This document shows positions 39,485-54,400 of a stretch of DNA of 64,000 bases, piece by piece. Source of the stretch: Nipponacmea schrenckii (Eukaryota > Mollusca > Gastropoda > Lottiidae); contig CM060202.1 in the NCBI GenBank assembly GCA_030562195.1, positions 19,206,317 to 19,270,316 of the forward strand, given 5' to 3'. Positions within the stretch are counted from its first letter, which is position 1; the number at the start of each line of letters is the position of its first letter. The notes under the pieces were generated by a model. That model ran no database searches, was not told the DNA's origin, and saw only the letters and a list, made by a program, of their open reading frames with translations. Made by a program: the position numbers and the translations under genes.

Positions 39485-42400
39485 ATGACTTCATTAAAAG
39501 AAATATGTTTGTGGATTCCATTTGTATTGTTATCTTTAACTAGACTAATTTCAGGTAAGTTATTTTCTTTAAGTATGGAATATTAGTAAAATATTTGCTT
39601 TACCAAATGAAAAAAGCTCAATTTCTACAGTAGATCGTTTCAGGTGAAATAAAACTTTTTCGTCATTCGTTGATCATTTGCTTCGCTTTACACCTCAATA
39701 TTAAAGAAACGATTGTACAATTGAAATACTTATCGACAGGTTGCAATGAGCCGTATCGACGTATATCGCTTTACCTGTATCATTATTATTAATATTTTTC
39801 CATTAAAACATCTAAGGTCATCAGTAGATATGATAGAGGAGCATTTGAGACTGAAAAAAGGTTTTCAAATTATGTTTGTTATAATCTTATGCATACTCGT
39901 ATATGAAGTGGTATAACATGTTTTTTGACGAAGTCCCTGCTGGTGGACATAGAATGTTGTACTCTACTCTTTGCGAACGTCTTCACGCTTCCTTCGAACC
40001 AGAATCACTCGTGCAGTAATTGGTGTACTATTTGAGGTCTTTTGTAATTGTCACCTGTGAGTGAAGGTGTATTTAACTCTTCAATGGTCTTCCTTTAACC
40101 CGAAATCAACTTAAGGACCTAGTTGTCACCAGATGCAAGATCGTTACTCCACTGGCTGATTCGTTAAGGAGATTAATTCTATATTGGTCATATCTCACAT
40201 TGAGTTGTTTTACCTGTGACCTATAACCTATATTGGTCAGATCTCACCTTGAGTTGTTAAACTTGTAACCTAAAACCTATAATGGTCAGATCTCACATTG
40301 AGTTGTTATACCTGTAACTTAAAACCTATATTGGTCAGATCTCACCTTGAGTTGTTATACCTGTAACCTATAACCTATATTGGTTAGATCTCACCCTGGG
40401 TTGTTGTACCTGTAACATAAGCTTTTCCTGACCAATACTGAAAACGTGTTACAAGCGCAATAGAAACTTTAATCGGTGTTTTTGCGCTATATAAATTTAG
40501 TGATTATTATTATTATTATTATTATTATTTTATAACTTATATTGGTCAGATCTCACCTTGAGTTGTTATACCTGTAACCTAAAACCTATATTGGTCAGAT
40601 TTCACCTTGAGCTGTTAAACTTGTAACCTAAAACCTATATTGGTCAGATTTCACCTTGAGTTGTTATACCTGTAACATAAAACCTATATTGGTCAGATCT
40701 CACCTTGAGTTGTTATATCTGTAACATATAACCTATATTGGTCAGATTTCACCTTGAGTTGTTATACCTGTAACCTAAAACCTATATTGGTCAGATTTCA
40801 CCTTGAGTTGTTAAACTTGTAACCTAAAACCTATATTGGTCAGATCTCACCTTGAGTTGTTAAATTTGTAACCTAAAACCTATATTGGTCAGATCTCACC
40901 TTGAGTTGTTAAACTTGTAACATAAAACCTATATTGGTCAGATCTCACCTTGAGTTGTTCAATTTGTAACCTAAAACCTATATTTGTCAGATCTCAACTT
41001 GAGTTGTTATACCTGTAACATAAAACCTATATTGGTCAGATCTCACCTTGAGTTGTTATACCTGTAACCTAAAACCTATATTTGTCAGATGTCACCTTGG
41101 GTTGTTAAACTTGTAACCTAAAACCTATATTGGTCAGATCTCACCTTGAGTTGTTATACCTGTAACATAAAACCTATATTGGTCAGATCTCACCTTGAGT
41201 TGTTAAACTTGTAACCTAAAACCTATATTGGTCAGATCTCACCTTGGGTTGTTAAACTTGTAACCTAAAACCCATATTGGTCAGATCTCACCTTGAGTTG
41301 TTAAACTTGTAACCTAAAACCTATATTGGTCAGATCTCACCTTGAGTTGTTAAACTTGTAACCTAAAACCTATATTGGTCAGATCTCACCTTGGGTTGTT
41401 ATACTTGTAACCTATAACCTATATTGGTCAGATCTCACCTTGAGTTGTTATACTTGTAACCTAAAACCCATATTGGTCAGATCTCACCTTGAGTTGTTAA
41501 ACTTGTAACCTATAACCTATATTGGTCAGATCTCACCTTGAGCTGTTAAACTTGTAACCTATAACCTATATTGGTTAGAACTCTTTCCATTCCGAGTGCC
41601 GGTAGTAATTAAACCTCACGTATATATAACTAAGTATCTTATCGTATTAATATTTTATCTTTCTTACCAAGCTAGTCAATAATACTACAAAGAATCTTTC
41701 ATGTAACTTTTTTAATGTGCACAATAGTTTTCTACTTGTGGTCTATAAACATTTACCAATGTTCTAATTTACGATTGAAAATCATAAAAGGCACCAAATG
41801 TTTAACCAATACCAACTCTTGTGAATGAACCAACACCTTATGTACACTTGCTATCTACCTGTTAAATAATGTTGATAATAGACTAAATGCTCATGGGAGC
41901 GTTGGTAGTTTCATTAAAGATCGTATGTGCTTTGAATGAGACTAAATTGATTTGCACAAAGTCTTAAGGCCTTTTGGTACTGACCAAGTGTACTATCGTT
42001 GATGGATTTGTTCATTTCCAAAAAAAAAAAAAAAGGCTTACATGAAAAAAGCGTCTAATCTTTCGAATGGGACAATAAACCGAGGCCCCGTGTACTAAAA
42101 GGTTCTGCACGTTAAAGATCCCTTGGCAGTTGGAAATCGTAAAAGGAATAGGTTATTGTCGCTGTCCTGGCAAAATTTCTGTCATTTCACCCTGCATGCC
42201 GTTGCCCGTTCAATTCATCTTTTTCTTGCATTTCAAATAATGTCCAGCAGTCAATTAGAAGATAAACACTTTCTGTTTTAGATTTAGAGGGGGTTTATTC
42301 GATATTTAACCATGCTTGAATCATTAGATCCCGAGACCGCTTGCTTGCTTGTTGTTATTTGTGGTACAATTTTAAATAACAACATTACGTGGTATAACTT

Positions 42401-45400
42401 GACGTTAAAATTAGTTGTATGCAAGTCATGTATCATGACAGACGTTTTGGGCTAAACTTAAGTCACCCAATCTTCATTTAATCAGTAGAATCTTTACCAC
42501 AAATGATTGTGTTCAGTAGAATTTACAGTGTAGTAATTCCAGATTTAACATGCCAATTATTGCTGATTTCAAGAGTCTATTCATTCAATAAATCGTTTTC
42601 AAATACCGAGTTTCTTTCAATACCGGGAAATAAAATCTCGGCACCGTGAAACTAGAGTGGCTCTCAAGTTATTCTTTGTAACACAATAACTGCTTCTTAA
42701 GTGAAAACTGTTGAAGGAAAGAATTTGTTTATGGTTTAAAGTGTGCTCATAATGGACTAATATATTCTACTTTCTAGTATTTATACTTTCAAGAAAAACA
42801 ATAAGAATTCGCTGTTATTAGATTGTCACCATGTTTAAATCTCGATTTTAATGGAAAATTTAAATCGATTTAATTTCAGTTTTTTATTTTGTTTGGAGCG
42901 TTATTTAAGGTATTTTGGTTTGGTTTTGAAATAAAGATTCTAGCGAGAATGTACCCTGTGGGTCTCTTAGAGTATGCCGTATTCGATTCGGGGTACAACG
43001 CACCAAGTAATACCCAATCATATCAACCTCACCTTCATTTCGAATATAACTTTTCTAAAAGGCGATAGTACTATATAAGAGGTCCCGTGTGTAACAGACC
43101 AAGCCTTTATGAACCTGGAAATGAATTGCTGATCTCATCATTGGAATCTTCATTGACTGCTTTAACTTGTTTGAATGACAGTTATTCATTCATGCATTCA
43201 AAATCAACAAAAGAGCTTTCAATCTGTAATTTCTATTGAGAACTATAGATTACTAAGATCAATGATGCTAATGTATAACATGTATAGAAACGATGTCTAG
43301 TGACATGAGAGAGGTTGTCTGTTGATGTTCGTTTATTCTAGAGTATAATTTGTTACATAATTCTATATACATTAAAATGCCAACGGAAAGACCCCTTCGT
43401 AGATACACATTATTGGAATATTTGGCTCTAAGCTTATCATCTGAATTCAATTCCAGTGAAAATCACTTTCAAATAATAAAATAGTTTACCTTATCCTATA
43501 CGTACATATCTAAGAAACGCAGAACTGTTTCTATATTGTTGGTCTGATAGACATAAGATGAAATCAATTTGCTTTTTTAATTGTATTCACCGTTTTATTT
43601 CTGTTTAAATACATTAATTTTTCACCTTTAATAATTAATAGTAAGTTCCAGTATATTATTCATGTACTTATATCTGTTTTAGGTATTTTCATTAGTTTTG
43701 TATTCATGTATTCGTGGGTTATTTTTTTTTTATCTCGTTGTATTTTTGTACTAATTTTTGTATTATATCATGTATCCAGCTACAGTATGTATTTACTTTA
43801 CTGTTAAATAAATAATAATATTTAAATTTTAAACCAGCTTTCAGACAAATATTGTCATATATATTTCAAAGGATACTTTGTAAATCTGCAAGATGGCCAC
43901 TTGATCCTTTGAACTATGCTTTTTGGGTTATAAAGTTTTAAAGTTATCTGAAATAAACATTTTAATGAACAGTTTCTCTGTTTGAACAAGATTGATGCAA
44001 TAAAACAATTCTGCAGGCTAAAAAATCACATAAACGTTCTTTTATAAAGAGCCCATTACAACTACTTGTTTTTTCTACAAACCAAACATCTCACTTTCTC
44101 CTAATCAAAGTTTATCGCCTTTTCAACTGAAAATCAATCCATTGAGAGCCTTTTATCTGATCTGGAAACGTTTTCAAATGATCTTAGTACATAAATGGTA
44201 TTGATGGCAGAAAGAACTTGTTTCAAATCCGATGCTTTACATAAAAAATACAATAAAAAAATAGAAATATTGTATTTTTCTTGTGCTGATTAAATTTGTG
44301 ATTTTCTACGAAGTTTAATGTTCTAATGGATATTTCTATAAAACTGCTATATGGTTAGTTAATTTTCTTCACTCTAGTTATATTTCAATAAACAACAAGA
44401 ACGTTATGTCAGTTTCTCATTGATGGTTTAATTCTGACATCACGCAGTGCATGATCGCCAGTTATATTCTGTATTTTAACTCGGATTAGGATAACCAATT
44501 CTTTTATCACTTCCTAAAGCCTTGAAACTTTTCTTAAAAGCTTTATGTGGGCGAATTTCTTATTTTCTTAAAGGGATACTGTGTCTTAGCATGAACATAA
44601 AATTTTAGTTCTCAAGAATGGTCAATATGACTGTATTTTCATCAATGAACTTACCTGGTATTATAAAGAAATAGAATCCCTCAAAATCTGGAAAACTCAC
44701 AAAATTTAATCAATTTTGAAAAACGCTTAATCAATTTAGTAAGCGGTTTCAATAATCAAATGCATTTTACGGATAATTACTTATTTTTGGATATTTATTT
44801 ATTTTTTATGCTATTTATGACAACAGGTATATTTACTGATGAATAGAGCTCTCATTGGCCAAGTTTAAAATTTTCAATTTCAAATGTTTATTCAAAGACC
44901 TTTACAGTTATTTCATAACAGAAACAACGAACAACGGGCGTGAAATTGAAACGGTGCAAAAAGAAATAGTATACGTACAAAGACTTTTTTCTTTTGTAAA
45001 TTATTTTGAGAACCGTGCAAAATATTTCTAATTCACAATTAATTATTTCTACAATCAGTCTTCGAACTTCCGTTCCTGGCTATTTATCGACGGTAAATAA
45101 AAGGTGTATAACGTGAGGAAATACAAAAATATCCTTTATTTAATTCATTTATTCATTGCTTTCAGATATACAGTAATTAATATTAATATATATTAATATA
45201 TTTTCCCATATAATTTATTCGAGTATCATGCAAACCTGCTTTTCTCGCGTTTGAATTGTATGAAAGCAGACTGTTATATAAATAAATGATTTCCTTCTGA
45301 ATGTGTCCGTTCTTTGATGATTCTCGTTATTTGGGTTTTATTTGTACAAAAGAGGCAGATTAACAAACTAATACTAGCGTCTGGATATAAGTAAATTATA

Positions 45401-48400
45401 GATAGAAAGATTATCATGTCTCTTGTTAACGTAATGTAAACGACAAGTTCTTTATTATGAGTTTAAAATTCAATAAAATAGGAATTAGTATAGCTTGTGT
45501 TATTTGTCGTGTAGATTCCATTGATATTGACAGTGTTTAGAAGATCAGAGAACTGATAATCCTATAATGATTACCGGTTTCTAACTCGTCTGTTTCTAGT
45601 TACTAACATTTACATATTGACATGGAAGGATGTTCAGAAAGGAATAAGCATAACCAATCTTGAAAACCCACCTGTACGTTTGAGTGTTAAAGGTCCAATT
45701 CTATGTGTCAGTTCAGTTAGAGTAATTCAGACTCATGTAAAAAGGGATACCAATATCGTATCTACAACACCATAAAACATCGCAACAAAATACCTAAAAA
45801 ATATCTTAACAACATACCTACACATCTCAACAACATACCAACAACATACCTACAACATACCTACAACATACCAACAACATACCTACAACATCTCAATAAC
45901 ATACCTACAACATACTAACAATATCAAGACCATACTTTTCCATCAACACCCTACCCAACACAACACTGTTCAAACCCCCTTCAACAACCATGAATTCCAC
46001 AGCACTTGGACATTATTTGTTCAACTCTTCTCATTTCTTTTACTTCACAGTAGCTGTTCGTAATCATAAGGCAAACGCAAACAAAAAATCACTCACTTCG
46101 CCATCCGTTTAGGAACTTTTTGAGTTTTATGACATAGGCAAGCAGAAAATATGATTTGCAGGCATTCACTAGCAACAGAAAGCATTCATAGTGTTATGCT
46201 TGTGTTGTACCTCGAATGCAATAACCAATACCCAATACCCATGTTTGTTTCATGTTTAACAATGAAAGTAAATGATTCTACAATAGCTGGTTGATTAATT
46301 TATCATTTATTAATACAATAATTACTATATTTTATAAAAAATCCATTTACAATTCTCCCACACTTAATTATAGTAATCAATAGAACGTTAGTAGAAGACA
46401 AATCAGTCGGAACACAATTTCTTTTTTATTTCCCTGTTCCTGTAAATTGTTGTTTAACACGAATAACAAGAAAAATAGAGATCAATCTTACATCAATAGC
46501 TTATCACAAAATCTTAAGATTTTGCCGAACAATTATATTGGGTCTTTATGATTTAAAATGCCAAGACAAAATTTTCAAACAGAAAATAACAAAGAAAATG
46601 TATTTGACCTTGCACATATTCTGACTGGATATAAATAAACCAATTCAGAGAGGAAATGGAATTGGCTCCTGGTTCCGTGAGAGCATCAGATCATTCAGAA
46701 ACACATTTTCACTTAAATTTCCGGATATTATGGGAATTATAGAAACTGTTGTGTTTTTACATTGGTTGGTATTTTTTTTTAACAATAACAGTTACTTTGC
46801 ATCATCTTTTCTCTGTTATAAATTCGTCACAATAAAATATAAATTCAATTATAGCTAGATTCAATAGAAGGCAGGTACAAACACATATTTCTTATTCGAA
46901 TTCTCATTTACATGAGATGGGATGATTTATTTTACAAGAATAGAATGTGAGAAGTGCCACGGATGGCTGAAATTGAATTATTGGTGATATGGTAAAACAT
47001 ATTCAACTTCTGTATCCTACTTCGTTAAAAGCAAAAACTTTTAATAGTTTAGTTACAGCGCACAGGCTTTCCTAAATGGGTATAAATTGGATCGTTTGGT
47101 TTTAAAATATAGACAGAACGATACTCATTTGCCATGTTTCTGCTTACCGGAAGTGAATTCGCCATGTTTATTAATTATTCAATGCTAAAATTACAACTAA
47201 TAAACAATATTCTTATCAATAAAGAGTCTATTATTCTCATTCCTTTCACTAGATTACCTCTAGATTGTTCTAAAATAATTACAAATTTATCTAAACAACC
47301 GTTCTATTCTCTTGGTACACAACTCCAACGCAACCTGTTTCTTCCTTGACATTTTGACAGACTAACAATAACCGGTCTGAGATTGTTTTTTTTTATCATT
47401 AAAGTGAGGGGGTGGTGAAATAGTTATTAGTATAATAACTACTTGTGGTGGACATGCGACCATTATACTTCAATAAAAAAATAAAACAAGCAACGCAATA
47501 TGCAGTCTCACTAATTTTCATTTACTTATCTTGACTGCTAAAACTAAAAAAAAAAAAATCGAAAAAGCCCCATGCATTATATTTGCCTGGTTTCATTATG
47601 AAATACTTCTTCATTGGTAAGCTTTTATGTGTACTGTACATTTATAATTCACTTGCTGATACTAATGTAGATATACACGCATTACAATAAAGCTGATTTC
47701 ATTCTGGTTTCATTTTGGGGTTCCAATAGTATTTAGGCTTTAGTAATTATTTTTTGTGTAGCAAATATTACTATTGTTTTTATAAATTTTTCTAATAAAG
47801 TTTGTGGATTGCGAAATGATCATTATAACAGTAGCAATATCTAGAAATAACATGCAACAACGCTAATCTATGTGTAGGCCATTATTCTTTCTCAGTAAAG
47901 ATATAAATGTGTTGTAGGGGTTTCTATCATTGATTAAAAAAAGGCCAGGATCAGCAATAAATAATAAATATCTAACATTCATCTGTTAATCTACAACCAT
48001 CAATTGACAGGCAATCTTTATCGATTCTATAGCAATAGTCCGTACATACTACTCATCATTATCTGAATATTAATATAGATATAGGTATATATAATTACTT
48101 TTCAAATGCAAATACCTTATCAATCAAAGTTTACTGTAATAAGGTCTATTGGAGAGTTTTCGTGATCCACTTCCGGTCAGACGTTGACTAAAATTAAGCT
48201 AACCTTCACAAATTGCTATAAAAATTACCACCAGAGGCAAGAAGAGGCAGATATTTGGCTCTAGGCAGAGAGGGTGCTACGGCGCAAGGTAGACCTAGTG
48301 TCCTTACAGAACTCAACACAAAGTAATAATAGCAATGATGTCTTCCACTTTTGGACTTAAAGATGATGTAGAGCAACTTATTGGGATTTGGCTGAATAAA

Positions 48401-51400
48401 ATAGTGACTAGCTTCTTTTCAAAGAAAACAGTTCACCTCCTGGTTGATGTCAAGACATGCGATAACCTAAAGGTACGTGGTTTAACATCAACCAACAACT
48501 CACCTAGAGTCCTGTGTGTGCTGTGATAGTTTTTATCATACGTCAGCTTACTTTTTAAATACGTTTATAGTGTTAATCGTTAGGCAATTACAGAATACAC
48601 AGGTCGACATTAACAATCATGTCCTACAACTAGGGTCTTTTCCATACAGTTACTTTATGAAAAAATACTCACGTTCGGAAATTACTGCCTTAAGCCAAAA
48701 TGGGGAGATAAGTATTTTTTAGAATTTTTTTTTCCATTGAAAAAGTCGATTATTTATAGTAAATATAGTTGAGGTTGTTAAACATGCGACTAAGCCTTCC
48801 AGTTATGTAATGCATTTTAAAACTTTTATTAATTTATCTATTGAAGGATGGTTTTAATAATATTTTTACTATATGGGTTATAACAAAGAGCCTGGTTTTA
48901 TTATTAATGACTTTTGCTACCTTTCGGTATAGAAACCTTGTGTCCAATGGATGTTGTTGTTTTTCCTGATATTTTATTAATATTTTAACAATAGTTGTTG
49001 ATTATTTGATCAATACATTACTTTTCAAGAGATTAAACACGTCCCACACTGGGACTGTTACTTGTAAAACATTAATCCAGGGAGAATCGGACGTGTTGTT
49101 TGCTCAATACGATGGTCACGACGTAACAACTCTTGACAATATAGGGATTTAAAGACTAACAAAATCATATAACCATGGTGATACATGAATGTCTCGATTG
49201 TCGGAGTAATGGTCTAAGATGAAACCGTGGTAGGTTAGGACGAGGCAGTCAGCAAGATTACAATTGGTTACGTTATGGGTAAATACCGAATATTGTGTAA
49301 TGTTTAGCTCTCTTAGATACCTATCGATCTTAACTTCAGATGTTATATTATTATTACGAGTTTGCAAATTCACTGTAAAATAAACTACATAGCCATATAG
49401 CCATATGTGAATTTTTATACCTCCAGCATAATTGCCATGCTTCTATCACCCGAAAGAAGAAAAGTGTGACAATGTGACGCCGTCACACCTTCATACCGTT
49501 ACACACACAATTGCAAAACGTATTTACTGACTGGCACTTTCTCGTCTTCACGGATATGAAGATATATATATTCATACATAGATTTGTCAACATATAATTC
49601 AATATGACAACATCGTAAGGTCATTTTTAGTCTGATAATGTCGTGTGTATGGCGAAATACTTAACTAAACTAAATTAATGTTGTCAACGTGAAATGCGCT
49701 GTTAATTTTTGTTTTGTTATGTGGGCTCTTTCTACTGATTTCGTGGGAGCTTATTTTGAGATTTTCGAATTAATGACGTTACGAACCATATGTACTTTCC
49801 AAATTTTAGGCTGTACACATTTTGATGCATGTTGGCTTTTTGATTGAATTAGTTAAATTGAATTTAATTAAGTAAAAAGAGTTTGTAGTTATAGAAAAAG
49901 AGTGTCTAAAAACAATATGAAAGATAAAAGTGAAGATATACGACAAGCTGTATTCAGAGAGAACATAAACATTTCCTTTTTATTTGATTCACCTCTCTTG
50001 AGCTGTCTGGCTTTTGATTAAATCAGCCGGTGTAAAGTTGTGAAGCTAGTCAACCGCTGGATTACTTCTATCTTCTTGCACATTGCTTGGTTTGTCTACA
50101 AATCTATATAGGAAGTAGAATATAAAATTATTTGGTTGTATGAGCTTAAAACAAGAAAAACTTTTTAAACCTTTGACTTCATTATTATTTTATCTGTTAA
50201 ACGAAGCCCTTCATACGTGGCTTAACAATTTGTTGTAGACCTTAACACAATGGTGTTCGATGAAATATTGCGAAATGTAAGTTTAAAAAAAAAGGGAAAA
50301 TTCTTCCATAACAACACAATCTTCTTAAATATAAAATTATTACTAGTAAGAAAAAGATTCATAATCCAATTTACCGAGAGCAAGAAATTGTGAGATTTCT
50401 ATTATTGCTAAGAGCTTAACAGAAGTACATTTTCGCTTTAAGAGGGCAATGTTAGATGCTACCAACAGTAATTGTTAACAATGGCTAACAAAGCAAGCAA
50501 AGGTTACCATTTATATTGTTTCTATGAACTAACAAAAGTTACCGAGTTATATCAGCTAAAAACGGTTACCAACTATATAGTTTCTAGCAGCTAACAAAAG
50601 TTACCGGGTTATATTACTTCTATCAAAAAGGTTACCAACTATATAGTTTCTAGCAGCTAACAAAAGTTACCGGGTTATATTACTTCTATCAAAAAGGTTA
50701 CCAACTATATAGTTTTCTAGCAGCTAACAAAAGTTACCGGGTTATATTACTTCTATCAAAAAGGTTACCAACTATATAGTTTTCTAGCAGCTAACAAAAG
50801 TTACCGGGTTATATTACTTCTATCAAAAAGGTTACCAACTATATAGTTTTCTAGCAGCTAACAAAAGTTACCGAGTTATATTACTTCTAGCAGCTAACAA
50901 AAGGTAACCAATTATATTGCTTCTAGCAGCTAACAAAAGTTACCTGTTGCTATTGCTTCTAACCAACACTAACAATTATATACCTTCTAGCATCTAACCA
51001 AGGTTAACAATTATATTGCTAAAAAATAAATTGTCTTTGAAAGAAGGATCCCGTCGAGAGCACGACGTTTAGATTTTATCATTGTCTTTCTGTCAAATTC
51101 TAAATCTGATGTTAAAAGTAAAAAAAAAACACAGGTTCTTAATTAATTGGAACAAACCATTTGTCGCGGAGTTAACAATTGACGAACGTTTTATGACATT
51201 AAATTTAGAAGTTTTTCAGTGATCAGTATTAATCTATGCCAGCGAAAGGGGTTAGTGTTTAACTGTTTTGTGTTAAATGTCACTTGAAACACACCTTATT
51301 TCTGAGACGGAAAATGTGTGTAGCTCTCTCTGCTTGGTTAACAACGTCACAGATGATTCCTTGAAATTTATGATGATGTGAGAATCTAATTTCATCATCG

Positions 51401-54400
51401 TTGATATCGCTTTATTTTTGACGTATTCACACCAGAATAACTGTTGTTATATAAACGATTTTGATTTGATTTTTCTTTAGGCGCTTTCAACTTACAGCAT
51501 ACTTTCAATCACCCTAACTTCTTCTTTGTCAAAGAAAAAAAATATGTAGGAGAGTTTCTTACGACATTGTAGAATAAAAATTTGAAAAATCCAGCTGCCA
51601 AAATGACAGATATTAAGAAAACAACCACGTATAGCTAAAATATAAAAAATGTCAGAAACAGGTTGATAGATCTAACCTTCAGGCTAGAAAGTATAATGTA
51701 AGAAATTAAGTTAGGAATGAGTTGTAAATCAGATTGATGGTAGGTGAAAGTCGTGGGTTGTGATTTTATCAAGCCATTTAACTGTAAAATTAAGGACGTA
51801 TATTGACTAATAGCAGTAAGCTAAATATACAGGATGCCCCCCAGATTTCAAACACAATGTCATATCCCAATATTAGGATTCTATAACAAACGTTACGGAA
51901 GTCTAATGTTTTATGCATTCTGTATGGGTATAATAGTTGTATGTCTTGTATCGTTATTTGCAATAAATTTTGGGGATTGGAGGGATTGGTTCTCAGATGT
52001 TCAGTCCTAGGGTGCAACAAATGTGATTATGAATCTTTATTGTATGTGACAATATGTCCATTGTTGTATAATAGTTATATGTGATGACGTATCCATTGTT
52101 GTATAAAAGTTACTTGTGATGATATATCCTTTGTTGTATAAAAGTTACATGTGATGACGTATCCTTTGTTATACAGTATAAAAGTTACATGTGATGATAT
52201 ATCCTTTGTTATATAAACATTATATGTGATGATGTATCTATTAATGTTTAAAAGTTATATGTGATTACGTATCCATTGTTGTATAAAAGTAACATGTGAT
52301 TACGTATCCATTATGGTTTAAAAGTTACTTTTGATGACGTATCCTTTGTTGTACAGTATAAAAGTTACATGTGATGACGTATCCTTTATTGTATAAAAGT
52401 TGCATGTGATGACGTATCCTTTATTGTTTAAAAGTTACTTGTGATGACGTATCCTTTTTTTGTATAAAAGCTACTTGTAATGACGTGTTTTTGTTGTATA
52501 AAAGTTACTTGTGATGACTAATCCTTTGTTGTAGGGTATAAAAGTTACTTGTGATGATGTATCCTTTTTTGTATGGAAGTACATGTGATGATATTCTTTA
52601 TTGTATAAAAGTTTGATTTGATAATGCATCATGATTATGTATCTTTGGATCAAGCATGGATATTGTATATTGTGTAACGTTATACACATGGCAACGTTTA
52701 TATCTAATATTAACAAGAATCTCAATGCGATATGTTTTCGTTAAAGCTAAAAAGTTTATTTTGTGTCAATACATCCCATTTGAAATCGATTAAAACGATC
52801 GATCTGTTCTTTGTCAGTTAATATTGCTTACAAATGGAGTGTTAATTAAACTTGTACAAATTTATATACCACTTTAAAGTTAAAGAAACATTTGAATAAG
52901 AAACTTCACCCACCCATTAAAATCAGAAAATATCAATGAAATACTGCAAAGATAAACACTTGATGTAAATTTTGTATTTTTCACACAGAAACAAGCACAG
53001 TTTCAAAATATATGTATCTCTCAAAGCCGACATCTTGGAGCACTGTGACGTCCGCGTCGTAACTATATAAAAGAGAAGGATGCGTTTTTCGATTGTTAAG
53101 TATTTAAAGTTGAATATGAGAGAGAATTTCTGACAATAGTTTGTGAAGGTAAACTCGATGATTCGCTATGATAAAGTATCCTATATTCTTTATAATATGA
53201 TATTAGAGTCAGATGAAGCTCAAGATTAACGATAGAATTGGCTAGTTATTATGGTGGGATGGAGCAATATAAGCCTGAAGGGTATTTGATAGAATATAAG
53301 ATTATAAACTGATGACAAGATAAACCATTCAACTCGTACAGTTTATACTGGATTAATTAACTTTAACAAAATACTGGATAATAGTATAATAACTAGTCTC
53401 GAATACTAGTATCACGATAAGGGAAACTTTCGAATTATGACTTAAAGATGGGTTCCCTTATTTTTATGTAATTATATATTGTAAATGTCTTAACAATTAT
53501 CAATAGCGTGTAATGGTTGTTTCAAACAATGTACTGTATCTCCATTTTATGATAATAGGGTACTAGAGAATCTCCAGCGTCTTGACATTATTTGATTATT
53601 GCTCCCAATTATGAAAACTTTGTTAACCAGTTACACGAATGTAGAGGTAACGAATTAATCAACCTGATAAATAACTTTACCTCCCTTCTTTTTTCACGAA
53701 CATCAAGACAATCCCCTCTCTTTAAGAACTTTCCACTTAACGCCACACACACATTGACTATCTGCATTCTTAATTTTTGATATACATACATGTATTCGGA
53801 TGAAAGTATAAAACTGCTGTTTTTCGGGTGGAGAAATTTCATTTGCCGTCCTTTTCTCTAAAGAGATAAGCAATATGACCGCTTTGCAATTATTGACTGT
53901 TTGTGTTAATTTGATTTATTGTGGGTATCTTAATATCGTTATATATCCCAGTAATTATTAATTGATAACCAATCTATAGAATTATACTAAATTACATAAC
54001 TACTATCAATTATTTTGACATTTCTTCATCCTGAGACTTAAATGGTCGATTAGTCCGAAACTAGGTAACTAAGGCAATGATAGATCATGGTTGGTTAGAG
54101 GGTCAGTAACAGTGAATGTAGGTATACCTACCAAAATACCTCGTGCCCGTATAACTGTGATCAAAATACCATGTGCCCGTATTACTGTGACCATATTTCC
54201 GGTGACCAAATTTCTTGTGACCATGTTACCGTTCCCCGTAAATACATCGTGTCCTGAATATGGGGTTTCGACAAAGTCAAAGATAGACAATGCTTTAGGG
54301 ATTACTCAATATGCTGATCACACTTAAGAGCTGATCTTAACTAAATACGAATGGTTGCAATAGAATTGATATGGTAATTTGCAAATTCGTATATCGCACT

